Below are positions 8,696-17,169 of a DNA stretch of 64,000 nucleotides, one piece after another (position 1 is the stretch's first letter; each line of letters opens with the position of its first letter). The stretch covers positions 248,001 to 312,000 of the forward strand of contig NZ_SADT02000004.1 of assembly GCF_004016445.2 (NCBI RefSeq), written 5' to 3'. The notes under the pieces are model-generated. The model worked only from the letters and a program-made list of their open reading frames with translations, was not told where the DNA came from and ran no database searches. Origin of the DNA: Mesorhizobium sp. M2E.F.Ca.ET.219.01.1.1. Its GTDB lineage: Bacteria > Pseudomonadota > Alphaproteobacteria > Rhizobiales > Rhizobiaceae. Position numbers and translations under genes: made by a program.

Positions 8696-9667
8696 TTGAT
8701 CAGATCAGTCGTGCGCGGCAATGGCGCCGCGCTGCCCCGCCGCATTATGAAGAATGCCGACTTCGAAGGCATGGTCGAGACCTCCGACGAGTGGATCGTC
8801 CAGCGCACCGGCATCCGCCAGCGCCATGTCGCGGCCGATGACGAGACGACGGCCTCGCTCGGCGAGGCGGCGGCGCGCGCAGCGCTCGACAGCGCGGGCA
8901 TGACACCCGCCGAAATCGACCTCATCATCCTGGCGACTTCAACGCCCAACAACACGTTCCCCGCGACCGCCGTCGAGATCCAGAACAGGCTCGGCATGCA
9001 TCACGGCTTTGCCTTCGACATGCAGGCCGTGTGCTCGGGCTTCGTCTATGCCGTCGCCACCGCCGACCTTTATATCCGTGGCGGCTTGGTCAGGCGTGTC
9101 CTGGTGATAGGCTCGGAGACGTTCTCGCGCATCCTCGACTGGAACGACCGCTCGACCTGCGTGCTGTTCGGCGACGGCGCCGGGGCGCTCGTTCTCGAAG
9201 CCCAAGAGGGCGCCGGTGCGATCACCGACCGCGGCGTGCTGGCGGCGAGCCTTCGCTCCGATGGCGCGCATAAGGACAAGCTATTCGTCGATGGCGGGCC
9301 TTCGACAACGGGAACCGTCGGCCATCTCAGGATGGAAGGCCGTGAGGTGTTCAAGCATGCCGTCGGCATGATCACCGATGTCATCGAGGCGACCTTCGGC
9401 GAGGCCGGCATAACGGCGCAGGAGCTCGACTGGTTCGTGCCGCATCAGGCCAATAAACGGATTATTGACGCTTCCGCCAGGAAGCTCGGGATAGCCGAAG
9501 AGAAAGTTGTGGTCACCGTCGATTTACACGGTAACACCTCGGCTGCTTCGGTGCCGCTGGCTCTCTCGGTGGCCGTCGCCGACGGCCGCATCAAGAAGGG
9601 CGATCTGGTGCTTCTCGAGGCGATGGGCGGAGGCTTCACCTGGGGCGCGGTATTGCTTCGCTGGTAA
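8696..9667 (+). CDS. fabH: 3-oxoacyl-[ACP] synthase III
   Basis: 323 residues. It condenses acetyl-CoA with malonyl-ACP to start type II fatty-acid synthesis. The catalytic triad is visible: Cys113 in MQAVCSGFVYA, His in WFVPHQANKRIID and Asn in HGNTSAASVPLAL. It starts with TTG at 8696, directly upstream of IRSVVRGNGAALP, the normal FabH N-terminus. It is in an operon with plsX and is followed by ihfA. Confidence 0.96.
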   Translation: MIRSVVRGNGAALPRRIMKNADFEGMVETSDEWIVQRTGIRQRHVAADDETTASLGEAAARAALDSAGMTPAEIDLIILATSTPNNTFPATAVEIQNRLGMHHGFAFDMQAVCSGFVYAVATADLYIRGGLVRRVLVIGSETFSRILDWNDRSTCVLFGDGAGALVLEAQEGAGAITDRGVLAASLRSDGAHKDKLFVDGGPSTTGTVGHLRMEGREVFKHAVGMITDVIEATFGEAGITAQELDWFVPHQANKRIIDASARKLGIAEEKVVVTVDLHGNTSAASVPLALSVAVADGRIKKGDLVLLEAMGGGFTWGAVLLRW

Positions 9668-9772
9668 GTGCCGAACGCGCCGGTTCGGTCCTTGACCTTG
9701 CCGGATCAATTACTTAGGCTCTGCCTTTGGCTGTATCGATTTACATTTTCTGCGAGCAGATGGGACGGTCGC

Positions 9773-10096
9773 ATGGGGGGAAAGACACTGACGCGTGCCG
9801 ACCTTGCTGAAGCCGTTTATCGGAAGGTTGGCCTGTCGCGGACTGAATCGGCGGAACTCGTCGAAGCCGTGCTGGACGAAATCTGCGAAGCCATCGTTCG
9901 GGGCGAGACGGTCAAGCTTTCGTCCTTCGCCACCTTCCATGTCCGCTCCAAGAATGAGCGCATCGGCCGCAACCCCAAGACGGGCGAGGAAGTGCCGATC
10001 CTGCCGCGCCGGGTGATGACGTTCAAATCCTCCAACGTACTCAAGAACCGGATCCTGCGTTCGCACCAGAACAGCAAGGGCAAGGGCGGCAAGTAG
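9773..10096 (+). CDS. ihfA: Integration host factor alpha subunit
   Basis: 107 residues: MGGKTLTRADLAEAVYRKVGLSRTESAELVEAVLDEICEAI, then the beta-arm with the DNA-intercalating proline, RIGRNPKTGEEVPILPRRVMTFK. It bends DNA as a heterodimer with IhfB. The ATG at 9773 was chosen because the open frame before it is not family-like. The order fabH-ihfA-merR is standard in alphaproteobacteria. A palindrome follows at 10117. Confidence 0.95.
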   Translation: MGGKTLTRADLAEAVYRKVGLSRTESAELVEAVLDEICEAIVRGETVKLSSFATFHVRSKNERIGRNPKTGEEVPILPRRVMTFKSSNVLKNRILRSHQNSKGKGGK

Positions 10097-10116
10097 TTTG
10101 CTGGCGAATGCGGTTG

Positions 10117-10134
10117 AAAACCGCCGGCGGTTTT
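10117..10134 (+). terminator. Perfect 18-bp palindrome after ihfA, possible terminator
   Basis: AAAACCGCCGGCGGTTTT lies 20 bases after the ihfA stop. The hairpin ends in TTTT only, so it may be a weak terminator or a processing signal. Confidence 0.45.
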
Positions 10135-10228
10135 GACGCCGGGCTTGAATATCGTTCTATAAATCGCTGAAATAAGGGGCGATTCGGCATCGTGAGCCGG
10201 ATCGTGGTCCAGTGTGGAGGATTGGCCC

Positions 10229-10768
10229 ATGGACAAGAGTCCCGATGCTTTCCGTACCATCAGCGAAGTGGCGGAAGATCTCGACCTGCCGCAGCACGTG
10301 CTGCGTTTCTGGGAGACGCGCTTCACCCAGATCAAGCCGATGAAACGCGGCGGCGGCCGTCGCTACTACCGGCCGCAGGATGTCGAGCTGATCAAGGGCA
10401 TCCGGCACATGCTGTACGATCAGGGCTATACGATCAAAGGCGTGCAGAAGCTGTTGCGCGAGAACGGCAACCATTTTCTGGTCGCCATCGGCAATGGCGA
10501 CATGGCCGCCGTGGAGGCGATCGCCCAGCGCCGTCAGGCCGAGCAGGTGCCGCTGACGGCGGCCGCGCAGCCGCGCGGCGACGAGGACGCGCTCGTCGGC
10601 CAGCCGAAGGTGAAGCCCAGTCGTCGTTTCTTCGGTCTCGGCAAGAGCGACGACGAAGGTCCGGTGCAACCAGACGCTTCAAAGTTATCGCGTGACAATC
10701 GCGCCTTGCTGCAGGAGGCGCTGTTCGATTTGCTGGAGTGCAAACGCCTGCTCGACCAGGTTCGCTGA
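10229..10768 (+). CDS. MerR family transcriptional regulator
   Basis: 179 residues. An N-terminal MerR winged helix is clear: FRTISEVAEDLDLPQHVLRFWETRFTQIKPMKRGGGRRYYRPQDVELI, with the second half IRHMLYDQGYTIKGVQKLLREN. The C-terminal half is low-complexity and ends in a short helix (LLQEALFDLLECKRLLDQV). No metal or effector cysteines typical of MerR or SoxR are seen. The ATG at 10229 follows GTGGAGGATT. It is conserved next to ihfA in rhizobia; its target is unknown. Confidence 0.88.
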   Translation: MDKSPDAFRTISEVAEDLDLPQHVLRFWETRFTQIKPMKRGGGRRYYRPQDVELIKGIRHMLYDQGYTIKGVQKLLRENGNHFLVAIGNGDMAAVEAIAQRRQAEQVPLTAAAQPRGDEDALVGQPKVKPSRRFFGLGKSDDEGPVQPDASKLSRDNRALLQEALFDLLECKRLLDQVR

Positions 10769-10862
10769 ACGGTCATCATTGCACTTGATACCGCGCGGTC
10801 GGGCCGCCGGAACTGGCCCGTCGTCCGTGCGTTAGGCCTTCTCGAAGAGAAGGACAATTGGC

Positions 10863-11165
10863 ATGGCATCGTTTTCGACCCTCTCCGACCTCGATATCGA
10901 TAAACAGGTCGCGGCGCTTTCGCGGCAATTGAACGACCTCAAGAAGGTCTTGGCCAGACGTGGTGACGCCTACTACGAGGATGGCCGCGAGGCGGCGTCC
11001 GACTATTATTCTCAGCTATATGATCGCCTTCACGAGGCGCTGCCGGCAATAAGGCGCAGGGGCAGGACGATCGAACGAACGGCGCGTGACCATCCGGCGA
11101 CGGCCGCCGCCGTCGGCCTTGTCGTGGTCGGATTGCTTGCCGGCCTTCTGATCAGCCGGCGCTGA
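10863..11165 (+). CDS. ElaB/YqjD/DUF883-like membrane-anchored protein
   Basis: 100 residues. A helical, coiled-coil-prone N-terminal part (LDIDKQVAALSRQLNDLKKVLARRG) is followed by a C-terminal anchor, ATAAAVGLVVVGLLAGLLISRR. This layout and the ending ISRR are those of DUF883 proteins, which in E. coli associate with stationary-phase ribosomes at the inner membrane. The role here is inferred from layout only. Confidence 0.7.
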   Translation: MASFSTLSDLDIDKQVAALSRQLNDLKKVLARRGDAYYEDGREAASDYYSQLYDRLHEALPAIRRRGRTIERTARDHPATAAAVGLVVVGLLAGLLISRR

Positions 11166-11265
11166 TCTATTCGGAAGCGCCATTTCCATGTGGTGGGCGG
11201 CGATCAGCGAGCGAGCTTGATCTTGCTCTTCGGGTCGAACTGAACCGTGATGCGCTTGACGTCGC

Positions 11266-12237
11266 TTAGCGGCGCGCAGCGCATCGGGCGCGTAGCGCCT
11301 CGGCATAGAGGCGACCGATCCCCTGTCGTGGCCGCCTGAGATAGGCCGAGTGCTCCAAACTCCAGTAGCGCTCGATCCGCCTGGCGATCTCGGGATTCGT
11401 CCAGGTGCCGTAGCCGGCGGCGGTATAGATGCATATCTCACCGGCATAGAGACCTTTGTCGGTGACCAGAAAATCCACCCTGACATGGTCGAGATCGCCG
11501 GCGATTCTTGGCGCCAGCGCTATGGCCTGTCGAACGAAGTCGAGCAGCCTGGGGGTTAGCGGCAGCGCCTGGTCCTCGCGCGGATAGTCCGGGTCGCGGC
11601 CGGGGAGCGGCGTGCCCTGGTCATCGAACAGATGCGAGCGCTCGGCGAGCTTGTCCTCGGCCCAGACATGGCTGACGATGCCGCTGCAGACATGAACCTT
11701 GATGTCGGTGGCGATTGATCCGCCTGCGAGATCAAGCCTCTCTTCGATGAAGAGCGCGCGATCGATCGGCCAGTAGGCCCATTCGCCATTGCGCCGCCCG
11801 AAAGGTTTGCCGAGCCATCGCCTGGCCTTGCGGATGATTTCCGCCCGCTCGGGGCCGCCCTCCGAGACGAAGATGTTCATCGCGCAACCGTGGTTCGGCT
11901 TGACGACAACTCCGCCGGACAACAGGTCCGCCGGGAGGTCTTCAGGGCGCCGGCCGGACCATAATGTTTCGGGTATCGGCAACTCGGGGCAGGCAGCGCG
12001 GATATGGGCTTTTGCCGCCAGCTTGTCGGTCAGCGTCACGAAGAGAGGATTGCGGTCGACGATCTTCCGCCACAGCATCAGCTCGTTGTAGCGCGACGGA
12101 GCGGCGGGATTCGGCAGATAGCCGAGCCTCATGGCGAAGCGGGCAATAAGAGCCGGATGACGAAGCGTCAACACGATGCGCGCGGCCATCAGCACCAGGC
12201 GGTGTCTGACCGGCAGGTCGGCACGGGTTCCCATCAT
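11266..12237 (-). CDS. TupA-like ATP-grasp family protein
   Basis: 323 residues. ATP-grasp features include VVVKPNHGCAMNIFV (the nucleotide-binding KP region), ALFIEERLD, DIKVHVCSG and the metal site HVRVDFLVTDKGLYAGEICIYTAAGYGT. TupA-like members sit in polysaccharide loci and are thought to join amino acids or peptides to glycans. The start at 12237 gives MMGTRADLPVRHRL. In another minus-strand phase, a peptide MRCAPLSDVKRITVQFD runs past this stop to 11204, so the C-terminus could be frameshifted. Confidence 0.75.
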   Translation of the reverse strand: MMGTRADLPVRHRLVLMAARIVLTLRHPALIARFAMRLGYLPNPAAPSRYNELMLWRKIVDRNPLFVTLTDKLAAKAHIRAACPELPIPETLWSGRRPEDLPADLLSGGVVVKPNHGCAMNIFVSEGGPERAEIIRKARRWLGKPFGRRNGEWAYWPIDRALFIEERLDLAGGSIATDIKVHVCSGIVSHVWAEDKLAERSHLFDDQGTPLPGRDPDYPREDQALPLTPRLLDFVRQAIALAPRIAGDLDHVRVDFLVTDKGLYAGEICIYTAAGYGTWTNPEIARRIERYWSLEHSAYLRRPRQGIGRLYAEALRARCAARR

Positions 12238-12352
12238 GCAAAGTCCGGAGCGCGATTCGGCATCACCGGATGCTTAATCAGAAGAACTCCGATGGGAAAG
12301 CCGGGTCTCTCAAACGGCGATGGCCTGCCTTCCCATCGGCAAGACGGAAGGA

Positions 12353-12556
12353 TCAGGCCTTCTTCGGAGCCATCTTCTTGTGGTGGTGATGATGGTGGTG
12401 ATGGTGATGATGGTGGACGCGATGATGCCTGCGATGATGACGATGGTGGTGGTGCTTCTTGGCCGGAGCAGCGTCAGCGCTGGTGGTGCCGAGGATGGGC
12501 ATGGTGAACGCCAGGGCCAGAGCCAGCCCGAGCGCGGAGAGGAGGGACTTCTTCAT
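12353..12556 (-). CDS. Small secreted histidine-rich protein
   Basis: 67 residues. A signal peptide (KKSLLSALGLALALAFTMPILG, cleavage near TSADAAPA) is followed by an almost pure His/Lys/Arg mature part: HHHHRHHRRHH, then a run of twelve histidines, ending KKMAPKKA. The start is set by AAAGGAAACGAAGTC before the ATG at 12556; the longer frame upstream is implausible. Such peptides can bind Ni, Zn or Cu in the periplasm; this is inferred from composition. Similar small His-rich proteins occur widely in Rhizobiales annotations. Confidence 0.75.
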   Translation of the reverse strand: MKKSLLSALGLALALAFTMPILGTTSADAAPAKKHHHHRHHRRHHRVHHHHHHHHHHHHKKMAPKKA

Positions 12557-12786
12557 GACTTCGTTTCCTTTTACGCGGGCGTTCCGAGATTCACCGGACC
12601 AAATCGGTGACCCTAGCCCCGCGGTCGGGACTATCCTCCTGGTTTTTTTCGACAATTTTTCCCAAGTGTAGATTTTTGTTTCCGGATTGTCTCTGAGGAT
12701 ACTCGTGCCCGTGCGTGCCCAGAGTTGGTTGGGGCGTCCTCCGGAAATCCGCGAGTGGGAACTGGCCGGCCGCAGTCCGCCCGGCT

Positions 12787-13392
12787 TCACATGGGCGGCG
12801 CGATGCCGTGATTCCCGACCACGACCCGATTCGCGGCGAGCTTGCCGTCGCCGCCTCGCTCGGCGTTGACGAACACCGCGGCGCCCGGCGTCAGATCCGC
12901 CGACGTGGCCGTGGCGAATGTCACGATCGGTGTGGTCTGCGGGATGGCAATCTGTTTCTTCTGGCCATTGTCATAGCTGAGCGTGACCGTGCGGCCCTGG
13001 ATTTCCGTGACGTCGGCCACGGTGCCATTGGTCATGCGGCTGTTGGGCTGCAGATCCCAGTCGCGGTCGCCTTCTCCGGTGCCCTTCAGCGCCGCGGGAA
13101 AGATCACGACCTCCAGCGCCCCGCTGCCGCCATCTGCTTTCGAAATCGAGGCGATGCCAAGGAAATCGCCTTGCTTGATATCGGCGGCCGATGCTTTGGC
13201 GACGCCCGAAATCTTCCAGCCGTCGGCAAGCGTGATCGCATCGGTTTTGCCGTCGCGGTCCTTTACTGTGAGCGTCGATCCGGCAACGCTGACGACCGTG
13301 CCTCGAATACGTGCGACATCCGCCCGTGCTTCCGTTGCGCCGACGATGCTTGAGATTGTGCCGAGCACAATTGCGAACGATTTCAAATTCAT
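12787..13392 (-). CDS. Secreted DUF5666-like protein
   Basis: 201 residues with an N-terminal signal (KSFAIVLGTISSIVGATEARA). The mature part has two OB-like repeats: RIRGTVVSVAGSTLTVKDRDGK and NGTVADVTEIQGRTVTLSYDNGQKKQIAIPQTTPIVTF, the pattern of DUF5666 periplasmic proteins. A role in metal or stress response is often assumed but unproven. It precedes the His-rich gene on the same strand with a 230-base gap, so it is not clearly the same operon. Confidence 0.6.
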   Translation of the reverse strand: MNLKSFAIVLGTISSIVGATEARADVARIRGTVVSVAGSTLTVKDRDGKTDAITLADGWKISGVAKASAADIKQGDFLGIASISKADGGSGALEVVIFPAALKGTGEGDRDWDLQPNSRMTNGTVADVTEIQGRTVTLSYDNGQKKQIAIPQTTPIVTFATATSADLTPGAAVFVNAERGGDGKLAANRVVVGNHGIAPPM

Positions 13393-13683
13393 CGTATTCG
13401 ATCCTTCCGTGAGATGTCCGGTGCGGGGGCTGCTGCCGGTGACGGCTAGCTAACGAATCGAGGCGTCGAAAATGCCGGCGAAACCGGTCGCGGAGCTTCA
13501 AAAGAACTTGATTGGGCGCCGCGTGACCCTACATCTACGTGGCCTGCGATACCGGCCGGAATGCCGCTTCACGATGGCGTGACGGCCTAAGCTCTTGGCA
13601 AATCATTTGTTAACGAGCATTCTCCCGCCAGTCTCAGGCAACGCCACATTTCATCAGACCCTGTTTCATCTCAAGGAGTTGCC

Positions 13684-13950
13684 ATGCCCAACACCGCACG
13701 GAACGCCGTTTCCAACGACATCATTGCCGCGTCCGGCCTCAATCCGCTGAAAGCCGCTCGCGAAACAAGGGGATATACGATCGAGGAACTCTCTTTGACC
13801 TGCGGCCTTGCCGTGGGCGAGATCATCGACATCGAGGACGGCAAGGACGCCGATCCCGCCAAGCTCCGGCGCATTGCCTCGGCATTGCAGATGCCGGAAG
13901 AGGAATTGATCACAGTGCCGGCCGCCGAGAATCGGCCCACGCAGCAATAG
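13684..13950 (+). CDS. Small helix-turn-helix (XRE-type) protein
   Basis: 88 residues. One HTH domain, NPLKAARETRGYTIEELSLTCGLAVGEIIDIEDGKDADPAKLRRIASALQM, is like Cro/C1 regulators and has only short tails. AAGGAG precedes the ATG. It is a stand-alone DNA-binding protein; its target is unknown. It is followed by a strong terminator, so it forms its own transcription unit. Confidence 0.8.
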   Translation: MPNTARNAVSNDIIAASGLNPLKAARETRGYTIEELSLTCGLAVGEIIDIEDGKDADPAKLRRIASALQMPEEELITVPAAENRPTQQ

Positions 13951-13974
13951 AGGCACGAAAAGCGTCCATTCGAG

Positions 13975-14006
13975 AGCCCGCCGCGGTTTCGCCCGGCGGG
14001 CTTTTT
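13975..14006 (+). terminator. Rho-independent terminator after the HTH gene
   Basis: AGCCCGCCG and CGGCGGGCT form a 9-bp stem with a 10-base loop, followed by TTTTT. It lies 24 bases after the HTH stop. Confidence 0.88.
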
Positions 14007-14104
14007 AATGCCTGAAAGACGGAAGCGCTGGCTCTTGCCAACAATGCTTGCGCCATGCGAATCGCCGACCGCTGCTATCCGACAGACTTGACGAGGGGTC
14101 CACC

Positions 14105-14563
14105 ATGAGCTTGGAATCGGTTCGCGCTTTCTTTGCCGAGCATGCGCCCGACATCGAAGTCATTGTCACCGAGGCCAGTTCGGCAACCGTGGCGCTGGCG
14201 GCGGAAGCCCATGGCGTGATGCCGGCGCAGATCGCCAAGACGATCTGCCTGCGTGTCGGCGACGAGACCATGCTGGTCGTCACCAGCGGCGTCGCCAGGC
14301 TCGACAACCGCAAGTTCAAGGACAGGATGGGCGGGAAGCCGCGCATGCTTGGTGCAGAGGAGGTGCTTGCGGCCACCAGCCATCCGCCGGGTGGCGTCTG
14401 TCCGTTCGGCTTGCCGGCACCGCTTCCCGTTTATTGCGATCTGTCACTCAAGGCCTTCGACGAGGTCGTCCCCGCTGCCGGCGCCACCAATGCCGCGGTG
14501 CGTATCGGGCCGCAGCGCATGGCCGATCTGGTCGGCGCCATATGGGTCGACGTTTGCCAGTAA
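14105..14563 (+). CDS. YbaK/ProX-type aminoacyl-tRNA deacylase
   Basis: 152 residues. YbaK/prolyl-tRNA synthetase-associated domain: EVIVTEASSATVALAAEAHGVMPAQIAKTICLRVGDETMLVVTSG, with the conserved GG(V)CPFGLP segment and FDEVVPAAGATNAAVRI. Members hydrolyse mischarged tRNA such as Cys- or Ala-tRNA-Pro. The ATG at 14105 follows GAGGGG; the frame is open back to 14048. It stands alone between two intergenic regions. Confidence 0.85.
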   Translation: MSLESVRAFFAEHAPDIEVIVTEASSATVALAAEAHGVMPAQIAKTICLRVGDETMLVVTSGVARLDNRKFKDRMGGKPRMLGAEEVLAATSHPPGGVCPFGLPAPLPVYCDLSLKAFDEVVPAAGATNAAVRIGPQRMADLVGAIWVDVCQ

Positions 14564-14738
14564 CAATTGCCGCCTAGATATCTCCTTGCGGTCCGTCGAA
14601 CGGCCTTGGTCGGCATTCGGCCGCGGGCGCTCGCTCGCATTCGGTTTGATGGCGGCGCTCATGGTCCATGCCCTTCGCGCCCGCGCCCCGACCAACCCGA
14701 AAAGCGTCGACTAACGGTCAAAGATTTGGACATTAGTC

Positions 14739-14763
14739 TTGACAGAAATACAGATGTTCAATA
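14739..14763 (+). promoter_or_regulatory. Candidate operator upstream of the DRL-E1-E2 operon
   Basis: TTGACA at 14739-14744 is followed closely by CAGATGTTCAATA at 14751-14763, 47 bases before the DRL start. The 13-mer is identical at 21545-21557 before the HAD gene, and 20 of 25 bases match across the longer block. It is a likely site for the SorC-type regulator at 28070; this is inference. Confidence 0.5.
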
Positions 14764-14809
14764 CCCGTCAAGCAATCAAACAGCATGCGATATGGGAGGA
14801 ATAAGCGGC

Positions 14810-16138
14810 ATGGCTTCCAATATTTCGTTGACGGGTCTCGCCCGGGATCTCGATGAACGCGGCAAGTCCGGCAAGCCTATCCGCATCGGCCTCATCGGCT
14901 CAGGCGAAATGGGAACCGACATCGTTACCCGCGTCGCCCATATGTCCGGCATCGAGATCGGCGCCATTTCCGAACTCAACCTGCCGGCGGCGAGCAGGGC
15001 CGTCGATATCGCTTTCCAGGAAACCGGACACGCGCGGGAAGTGTCGAACGCCTCGGCCATGACCGCTGCCATGGAGGCGGGCAAGATCGCCGTCACCAAC
15101 GATTCCAGCCTGGTCATCGGCAACGACCTCATCGACGTCGTGATCGACGCGACCGGCGTTCCGGCAGTCGGCGCCGAGATCGGCCTGCGCGCCATGGAGC
15201 ACGGCAAGCACCTGGTGATGATGAATGTCGAGGCCGACGTCACCATCGGCGCCTATCTCAAGGCCGAGGCCGACCGTCTGGGCGTCACCTATTCGCTGGG
15301 CGCCGGCGACGAGCCGTCTTCCTGCATGGAGCTGATCGAGTTCGTCTCCGCCATGGGCCACCCGATCGTCGCCGCCGGCAAGGGCAAGAACAATCCGCTC
15401 AACATCGACGCCACGCCTCCGGACTATGAGGAGGAGGCGAAGCGACGGCATATGAATGTACGCATGCTGGTCGAATTCGTCGACGGTTCGAAGACCATGG
15501 TCGAGATGGCGGCGATCGCCAACGCGACCGGGCTGGTTCCCGACAAGCCCGGCATGCACGGTCCGGCAGCCACGCTCGGCGAATTGTCGAAGGTGCTGGT
15601 GCCTCAGAAGGACGGCGGCGTGCTGTCGAAGGTCGGCGTCGTCGACTATTCGATCGGCAAGGGCGTCGCCCCCGGCGTCTTCGTCGTGGCCGACATGTCG
15701 CATCCGCGCATCTCGGAGCGCATGGAAGACCTGAAGATGGGCAAGGGCCCATACTTCACTTTCCATCGCCCCTATCACCTGACCTCGCTCGAAGTGCCGC
15801 TGACCTGCGCCCGCGTCGTGCTTTACGGCAAGGCTGACATGGTGCCGCTGGCAAAGCCGGTCGCCGAGGTCTGCGCCGTCGCCAAGAAGGACCTGAAGCC
15901 TGGCGACAAGCTCGATGCCATCGGCGAGTATTGCTATCGCGCCTGGATTATGACGGCGCCGGAAGCCCATGCGGCGCGCGCCATCCCCTGCGGCCTGCTG
16001 CAGGGTGGCTCCGTCACGGCGCCCATCAAGAAGGGCGACCTGATCACCTATGCCAACGCGGCCCCCGCACCGGGCTCGAAGATCGCCGAGTTGCGTGCCC
16101 GCCAGGATAAGCTCGTCTATGGCGCTGTGGGGGCGTGA
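14810..16138 (+). CDS. DRL/COG4091-type NAD(P)-dependent oxidoreductase with SAF domain
   Basis: 442 residues. N-terminal Rossmann fold (RIGLIGSGEMGTDIV), a homoserine-dehydrogenase-like centre (MMNVEADVTIGAYL, YSLGAGDEPSSCMELIEFVSAMG) and a C-terminal SAF-like domain (VAKKDLKPGDKLDAIGEYCYR, IKKGDLITYANAAPAPGS). This is the architecture of Brucella DRL, which converts deoxyxylulose phosphate (DXP) to methylerythritol phosphate (MEP); other family members have unknown substrates. The ATG at 14810 follows GGGAGGAA. Its stop overlaps the E1alpha GTG by 4 bases, so oxidoreductase and dehydrogenase complex are coupled. A catabolic role is inferred. Confidence 0.75.
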   Translation: MASNISLTGLARDLDERGKSGKPIRIGLIGSGEMGTDIVTRVAHMSGIEIGAISELNLPAASRAVDIAFQETGHAREVSNASAMTAAMEAGKIAVTNDSSLVIGNDLIDVVIDATGVPAVGAEIGLRAMEHGKHLVMMNVEADVTIGAYLKAEADRLGVTYSLGAGDEPSSCMELIEFVSAMGHPIVAAGKGKNNPLNIDATPPDYEEEAKRRHMNVRMLVEFVDGSKTMVEMAAIANATGLVPDKPGMHGPAATLGELSKVLVPQKDGGVLSKVGVVDYSIGKGVAPGVFVVADMSHPRISERMEDLKMGKGPYFTFHRPYHLTSLEVPLTCARVVLYGKADMVPLAKPVAEVCAVAKKDLKPGDKLDAIGEYCYRAWIMTAPEAHAARAIPCGLLQGGSVTAPIKKGDLITYANAAPAPGSKIAELRARQDKLVYGAVGA

Positions 16139-17169
16139 TCATGGCCGGAGCCAGCAAAGCCGTTGCGGATAGCCGCGCCAACCTGCCTTTCGTCTATCGT
16201 CAGTACAGTCCGGAGCAACTGAGGCAGGTGCTTCACAAGATGTATCTCATCCGCCGCTTCGAAGAGGGTGCGGAAGAGTGCTACATGCGCGGCCTCATCC
16301 ACGGCACCATGCACCTGTCGATCGGCCAGGAAGCCAGCGCCATGGGTATCTGCATGCCGCTCGCCGAGGATGACCAGATCACCTCGACGCATCGCGGCCA
16401 TGGCCATTGCATCGCCAAGGGCACCGAGGTCAGCCGCATGTTCGCGGAGTTCTTCGGCAAGACCACCGGCTACTGCAAGGGCAGGGGCGGCTCCATGCAC
16501 ATCGCCGATGTCGCCAAGGGCAATCTCGGCGCCAACGGCATCGTCGCCGGGGGCATTCCGATCGCCGTGGGCGCCGCGCTTTCGTCCAAGATGATGAAGA
16601 CCGGCAAGGTGGTCGTCTCCTTCTTCGGCGACGGCGCCAACAATGAGGGCGCCTTCCACGAGGCGCTGAACATGGCGGCGATATGGAAGCTGCCGGTGAT
16701 CTTCGTGTGCGAGAACAACGGCTACGGCATGTCGACCTCGACGGCGCGCTCGACGGCGGTGAAGAACATCGCCGAGCGCGCGGCCGCCTATTCGATGCCG
16801 GGCGTCATCGTCAACGGCAACATCTTCTCCGAGGTGGCAGAGGCGTCCTTCAAGGCGGTGGAGCGGGCGCGCGCCGGCGAGGGGCCGACGCTGATCGAAT
16901 CCAAGACCTACCGCCATCGCGGCCATTCCAAGAGCGACCGCAACCGTTACCGCACCAAGGAAGAGATCGAGGATTGGATGGCGAACCGCGATCCGATCAC
17001 GCTCTTCGAAAACGAGCTGCGCGATTTCGGTTTCATCGACGACCAGGGCATCGAAGTCATCCGCGACGCGGTCGCCCAGGAGATCGCCGACGGTATCGAG
17101 TTCGCCAAGGCAAGCCCGGCCCCCGAGATCGCCACCCTCGAGAACTATGTTTACACGGAGCAAACGTGA
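16135..17169 (+). CDS. 2-oxoacid/acetoin dehydrogenase E1 alpha subunit
   Basis: 344 residues. A thiamine-diphosphate-dependent E1 alpha chain with the TPP/Mg motif GDGANNEGAFHEALNMAAIWKLPVIFVCENN and the HRGHGHCIAKG active-site loop. With E1beta it decarboxylates a 2-oxoacid or, in acetoin dehydrogenases, cleaves a ketol to an acetyl unit and an aldehyde. Sequence alone does not separate these. The GTG at 16135 overlaps the DRL stop; an ATG at 16141 is an alternative. Its own stop shares one base with the E1beta start. Confidence 0.9.
   Translation: MIMAGASKAVADSRANLPFVYRQYSPEQLRQVLHKMYLIRRFEEGAEECYMRGLIHGTMHLSIGQEASAMGICMPLAEDDQITSTHRGHGHCIAKGTEVSRMFAEFFGKTTGYCKGRGGSMHIADVAKGNLGANGIVAGGIPIAVGAALSSKMMKTGKVVVSFFGDGANNEGAFHEALNMAAIWKLPVIFVCENNGYGMSTSTARSTAVKNIAERAAAYSMPGVIVNGNIFSEVAEASFKAVERARAGEGPTLIESKTYRHRGHSKSDRNRYRTKEEIEDWMANRDPITLFENELRDFGFIDDQGIEVIRDAVAQEIADGIEFAKASPAPEIATLENYVYTEQT

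Noticed and set aside
12360..12460. CRISPR or tandem array in the CAC/CAT-rich stretch
   Set aside because: It is the His codon run of a small secreted protein; no spacer structure.
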